Positions 7,448-9,984 of a stretch of DNA of 9,984 bases are shown one piece after another. The translations under genes were made by a program, and so were the position numbers. The DNA lies in the NCBI GenBank assembly GCA_003244125.1, contig QHBL01000136.1:1-9984 (forward strand), written 5' to 3'. How positions within the stretch are numbered: the first letter of the stretch is position 1; each line of letters starts with the position of its first letter. The notes under the pieces were generated by a model. It saw nothing but the letters and a program-made list of their open reading frames with translations, did not search any database and was not told the DNA's origin. Source of the stretch: Chthoniobacterales bacterium. GTDB lineage: Bacteria > Verrucomicrobiota > Verrucomicrobiae > Chthoniobacterales > UBA10450.

Positions 7448-8712
7448 ACATCCTCCTCGTCCTTTATCACCATTTCGGAGCGAACAGCGCCATCCACGTG
7501 CATTACTTCGCTAATCACCTCATGGCGCTCGGCCACCATGTGGCCGTGGCCGTTCCCAAGCACAAGGAGACCTGCGCTGCTCTTGGAAAACGGCTCTACT
7601 CAGCTTTCACCTTTTCTGAAGTGTCCGACGGTTGGTCGAAAATTTTTCCTGACGCGCGTTCGCCTGATCTGGTTCACGCCTGGACGCCACGTGAAAATGT
7701 GCGCGCGTTTTGCGAGAACCTGAGACGCACCACCCAGTTCGAGCTTCTCGTTCACCTGGAGGACAATGAGGAAACTATTCTCGAGGCGAACCTGCACCTG
7801 CCTTTCGCGGAGGCAGAACAACTGCCCGACAGCAAGCTTCCTTCTTCCCTTTCTCACCCGCGGTTGTACCGGGCCTTTCTCGATCAGGCTGCCGGCATCA
7901 CCATCATCATGGATCGGCTGGAGGAGTTCGTGCCGCCAGAAACTCCGCAGCTACTCCTTTGGCCGGGAGCTAATCCTGAACTGTTTCATCCTCAGCCGAA
8001 GGATGAAAAGCTTCTAAAACGGCTCGCCATTCCGATCAATAGTATCGTGCTTTGTTATACCGGTAACGTGCATTCGGCCAATGCGCGTGATGTGCGCAGC
8101 CTTTACCTCGCCGTCGCCATGCTAAACCGCGAGGGTGTTCCGACAACCCTGGTTCGAGCAGGGCGCGATTACTGCCCGTTCCTTGGCCGGGAAGAGCAGT
8201 GGGCCCGCAAGTATTCTGTGGAACTTGGTTATGTCAACCACACCGAGATCGGAAAGGTTCTTAGTCTGGCGGACTTTCTCATCCAGCCCGGCGAAGCCAA
8301 TGCTTTCAACGAATACCGGCTGCCCTCGAAAATTCCGGAGTTCTTTGCCATGGGTAAACCAGTGATCCTGCCGCGGACGAACGTCGGCCGTTTTGTCGAA
8401 CACGGCGTGCACGCATGGGTGCTTCCGAAAGTAGACGCTCTCGGCATCGTCGAGGCTTTGGGTTACCTGCGTGGCCAGCCTAACCTTGTAGAACGTCTCA
8501 GAGGAGGTGCGCTCGAGTTCTATCGCGAGCATTTCGACTGGGAAGTAGGAGCACGTAAGCTGGACCAGTTCTACCACACACTGGTGCGGAACAATGGTGC
8601 AGCCAGAAAACCCGCGTCTTCGTCCGCAAGCTATGCCGGGTTAGAGCGCGAAGAAGCAAAGAACATTTCTACTCCAGCGGCGGCTCGATTGGCTCTTCCT
8701 CGCGCGGAGTAA
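7444..8712 (+). CDS. GT4-type (group 1) glycosyltransferase
   Basis: A 422-residue GT-B fold glycosyltransferase that would add a sugar from a nucleotide donor to the growing glycan on the cytosolic face. The N-terminal Rossmann strand MNILLVLYHHFG and helix with HVHYFANHLMALGHHV (18-33) are typical. The donor-binding half starts with VLCYTGNVHSANARDV (202-217). It continues with GYVNHTEIGKVLSLADFLIQ (262-281) and the LPSKIPEFFAMGKPVILP segment (293-310), the characteristic C-terminal nucleotide-sugar site, then TNVGRFVEHG. The start is a TTG at 7444 overlapping the previous stop (TTGA). The next in-frame ATG, at codon 27, would delete the first beta strand, so TTG is preferred. Residues about 384-422 look unstructured (Ala/Ser/Pro-rich), and their last 14 codons overlap the convergent TPR gene. 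The heptose made upstream is a candidate donor, but this is only inference. Confidence 0.87.
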   Translation: MNILLVLYHHFGANSAIHVHYFANHLMALGHHVAVAVPKHKETCAALGKRLYSAFTFSEVSDGWSKIFPDARSPDLVHAWTPRENVRAFCENLRRTTQFELLVHLEDNEETILEANLHLPFAEAEQLPDSKLPSSLSHPRLYRAFLDQAAGITIIMDRLEEFVPPETPQLLLWPGANPELFHPQPKDEKLLKRLAIPINSIVLCYTGNVHSANARDVRSLYLAVAMLNREGVPTTLVRAGRDYCPFLGREEQWARKYSVELGYVNHTEIGKVLSLADFLIQPGEANAFNEYRLPSKIPEFFAMGKPVILPRTNVGRFVEHGVHAWVLPKVDALGIVEALGYLRGQPNLVERLRGGALEFYREHFDWEVGARKLDQFYHTLVRNNGAARKPASSSASYAGLEREEAKNISTPAAARLALPRAE

Positions 8713-9166
8713 GATGATTCCGCGCAATCATGCGCGTGCAGGTGTTCCAGCGCAGTAAAGCATCGTCATTGCCGGCCGGCCGCACGGCCTCGGCTTTTTC
8801 GAACCAATGCATGGCTTCGCAAAATCCTTCGTAGGCCAGGTGGGCGCAGCCAGGTGTGCCGCGGGCAAGTTGCGCTTTGGCCTTCCGCTCGGCCAGGATG
8901 CCGCTGTAGTAAGCGCGCTCGTAATCGCTTTCGAGTCGGCCAAGTAGTTCCTTTACCTGCGTATCGCTCACGCCGTAACCTTTACTGAAGCGATCAGTTA
9001 TGGCGAGGAGCAAGGTGATCAGCGCGTCCTGGTTATCGGGATCTATTTGTAGCACGTCGAGACAGATACTTTCCGCTTCGGCAGGCTCGTTGAGCAGCCG
9101 GTAACGTGCTGCTTTTTCCAGCGCGCCGGGAATAGCTTCCGCTGAGAGCCGTTTTAGCTCAGCCAT
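8669..9166 (-). CDS. Small TPR-repeat protein next to sdhB
   Basis: A 165-residue soluble, mostly helical protein without signal peptide or membrane segment. Two tetratricopeptide-like units can be seen. One is at about residues 14-50, with the helix pair ALEKAARYRLLNEPAEAES followed by LQIDPDNQDAL. The other is at about 110-145, with CEAMHWFEKAEAVRP and then NDDALLRWNTC. The helix between them (80-101) is charged, and the last 15 residues are acidic and proline-rich. I do not recognise a specific family. The ATG lies within the end of sdhB (8-base overlap), so it is probably co-transcribed and translationally coupled to it, suggesting a role linked to the dehydrogenase complex such as assembly or protein interaction; that is inference. 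Its 3' end overlaps the glycosyltransferase gene on the opposite strand by 44 bases. Codon structure and TPR spacing argue that it is a real gene. Confidence 0.78.
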   Translation of the reverse strand: MAELKRLSAEAIPGALEKAARYRLLNEPAEAESICLDVLQIDPDNQDALITLLLAITDRFSKGYGVSDTQVKELLGRLESDYERAYYSGILAERKAKAQLARGTPGCAHLAYEGFCEAMHWFEKAEAVRPAGNDDALLRWNTCTRMIARNHLTPREEEPIEPPLE

Positions 9167-9917
9167 GCTGCCTTTCGTTCTTCTGGCGCGCCATTTTCCA
9201 CAGCCAACCTAACGGGTCGTAGTACTCGTCCACCACCCGTTCCTTGAGTGGGATAATACCGTTGTCGGTAATCTGAATATTCTCTGGGCACACTTTGGTG
9301 CAACACTTGGTGATGTTGCAGTAGCCAATGCCGTGAGCTTCGCGTAGTTCTTCTATTCGATCCTCCGTATCCAGTGGGTGCATCTCGAGGGCAGCGGTGT
9401 AGATGAGAAAACGCGGGCCGATGAAACGATCGTGCATGTGATGGTCGCGCAGCACGTGGCAGACATCCTGGCAGAGGAAACATTCGATGCATTTACGAAA
9501 CTCCTGCACCCGATCGATGTCCTCCTGCTGCATCCGCCAGGTGCCATCGGCCGCATCAGGCGCGCGTGGTTTGAATTTCTTGATGCGCTTCTTAATCTGG
9601 AAGTTCCATGACACGTCAGTGATCAAGTCCTTCAAGATCGGGAAAGCTTTAATTGGCTCGATCGTGACCGGCTTATCGGTCGGTAAGTCACTCAGCCGCG
9701 TCATGCACAGCAACTTCGGCATTCCATTAACTTCGGCCGAGCAGGAGCCGCATTTGCCGGCTTTGCAATTCCATCGGCAAGCAAGGTCGGGCGCCTGTGT
9801 GTGCTGAATATCGTGGACGGCATCGAGCACGACCATGCCTTCCGAACATTCGGTGCTGTAATCGCGAAACGCGCCGCCCCCCGCATCGCCCCGCCAGATT
9901 TTAAACTGGACGTTCAT
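9159..9917 (-). CDS. sdhB: Succinate dehydrogenase / fumarate reductase iron-sulfur subunit
   Basis: A 252-residue SdhB/FrdB-type subunit that carries electrons from the flavoprotein to quinone through three iron-sulfur clusters at the inner face of the membrane. The [2Fe-2S] ferredoxin domain has C51, C56, C59 and C71 (CRWNCKAGKCGSC...LLC). The C-terminal domain has C143, C146, C149 and C153 in CIECFLCQDVCH, then FIGPRFL (165-171), then C200, C205 or C206 and C210 in YCNITKCCTKVCPE, for the [4Fe-4S] and [3Fe-4S] clusters. H154 after C153 replaces the proline of E. coli SdhB. This pattern and the ITDNGIIPLKERV ending resemble mycobacterial Sdh1 (Rv0247c type) rather than the enterobacterial enzyme. 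The ATG at 9917 is fixed by an in-frame TAG four codons upstream; no clear Shine-Dalgarno is seen. The flavoprotein and membrane subunits are expected just outside the right edge. Direction (succinate oxidation or fumarate reduction) cannot be told from this subunit. Confidence 0.95.
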   Translation of the reverse strand: MNVQFKIWRGDAGGGAFRDYSTECSEGMVVLDAVHDIQHTQAPDLACRWNCKAGKCGSCSAEVNGMPKLLCMTRLSDLPTDKPVTIEPIKAFPILKDLITDVSWNFQIKKRIKKFKPRAPDAADGTWRMQQEDIDRVQEFRKCIECFLCQDVCHVLRDHHMHDRFIGPRFLIYTAALEMHPLDTEDRIEELREAHGIGYCNITKCCTKVCPENIQITDNGIIPLKERVVDEYYDPLGWLWKMARQKNERQHG

Positions 9918-9938
9918 TGCACGATCAGGCTAGGTAGC

Positions 9939-9978
9939 GCACGCGTCGCGCGTGCTGGTTTTCGGCGTCCCGCCGAAA
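9939..9978. repeat. Two adjacent perfect palindromes upstream of sdhB
   Basis: The first inverted repeat, 9939-9955, is a 7-base stem (GCACGCG / CGCGTGC) around a 3-base loop. The second, 9960-9978, is an 8-base stem (TTTCGGCG / CGCCGAAA) around a 3-base loop. Read on the minus strand their centres are nearly identical, GCGCGACGC and GCGGGACGC. Two related hairpins with tiny loops separated by four bases resemble dispersed intergenic palindromes (REP-like). I recall similar GCGGGACGC repeats in soil Verrucomicrobia, unverified. There is no U-run after either hairpin, so an intrinsic terminator is unlikely. On the minus strand two frames stay open across the repeats to the window edge. One ends with TGA at 9914-9916 overlapping the sdhB ATG (ATGA), so the repeats could lie within the end of an upstream coding sequence; I cannot decide from this short stretch. 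Confidence 0.65.
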
Positions 9979-9984
9979 CAATCT

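Noticed and set aside
8670..8714. Possible bidirectional terminator between the convergent genes (ACTCC...GGAGT)
   Set aside because: Only five paired bases around a loop of more than 30, with no U-run on either side.

Overview
The window looks like chromosomal DNA from a free-living bacterium, compact, with a GC content of roughly 50-55% in the lines I checked. I tentatively suggest Verrucomicrobiota (soil Spartobacteria type) or Acidobacteriota. The reasons are an actinobacterial/acidobacterial-style SdhB, a surface-glycan cluster built from large fused glycosyltransferases, and a pair of GCGNGACGC-core palindromes at the right edge. I recall similar palindromes in soil Verrucomicrobia. None of this is proof of taxonomy.

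Positions 1-8712, plus strand, form one tightly packed operon-like cluster that continues to the left of the window. Most genes overlap (GTGA, ATGA, a 19-base overlap, ATGA, TTGA), which suggests translational coupling. The first half makes an activated heptose. After the last codons of an upstream gene (probably the heptose 7-phosphate kinase) come a nucleotidyltransferase (HddC type), a sedoheptulose 7-phosphate isomerase (GmhA-like SIS protein), a heptose 1,7-bisphosphate phosphatase (GmhB) and a small transaldolase. Together they would give sedoheptulose 7-P -> heptose 7-P -> heptose 1,7-bisP -> heptose 1-P -> nucleotide (probably GDP) heptose, with the transaldolase plausibly supplying the sedoheptulose 7-P.

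The second half assembles or decorates a glycan. It holds a sulfotransferase with an extra C-terminal domain, a 1184-residue protein joining a SAM methyltransferase, a beta-rich region, a coiled coil and two GT2 glycosyltransferases, and a GT4-type glycosyltransferase. The likely product is a heptose-containing surface polysaccharide or glycoconjugate that may be sulfated and methylated.

Positions 8669-9984, minus strand, belong to a different, convergent unit: a succinate dehydrogenase/fumarate reductase iron-sulfur subunit (SdhB, mycobacterial Sdh1-like) followed by a small TPR protein. The TPR gene and the last glycosyltransferase gene overlap tail-to-tail by 44 bases. The right edge holds two adjacent perfect hairpins upstream of sdhB. 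I saw no tRNA, rRNA, CRISPR array or insertion sequence. No gene-free stretch exceeds 70 bases.
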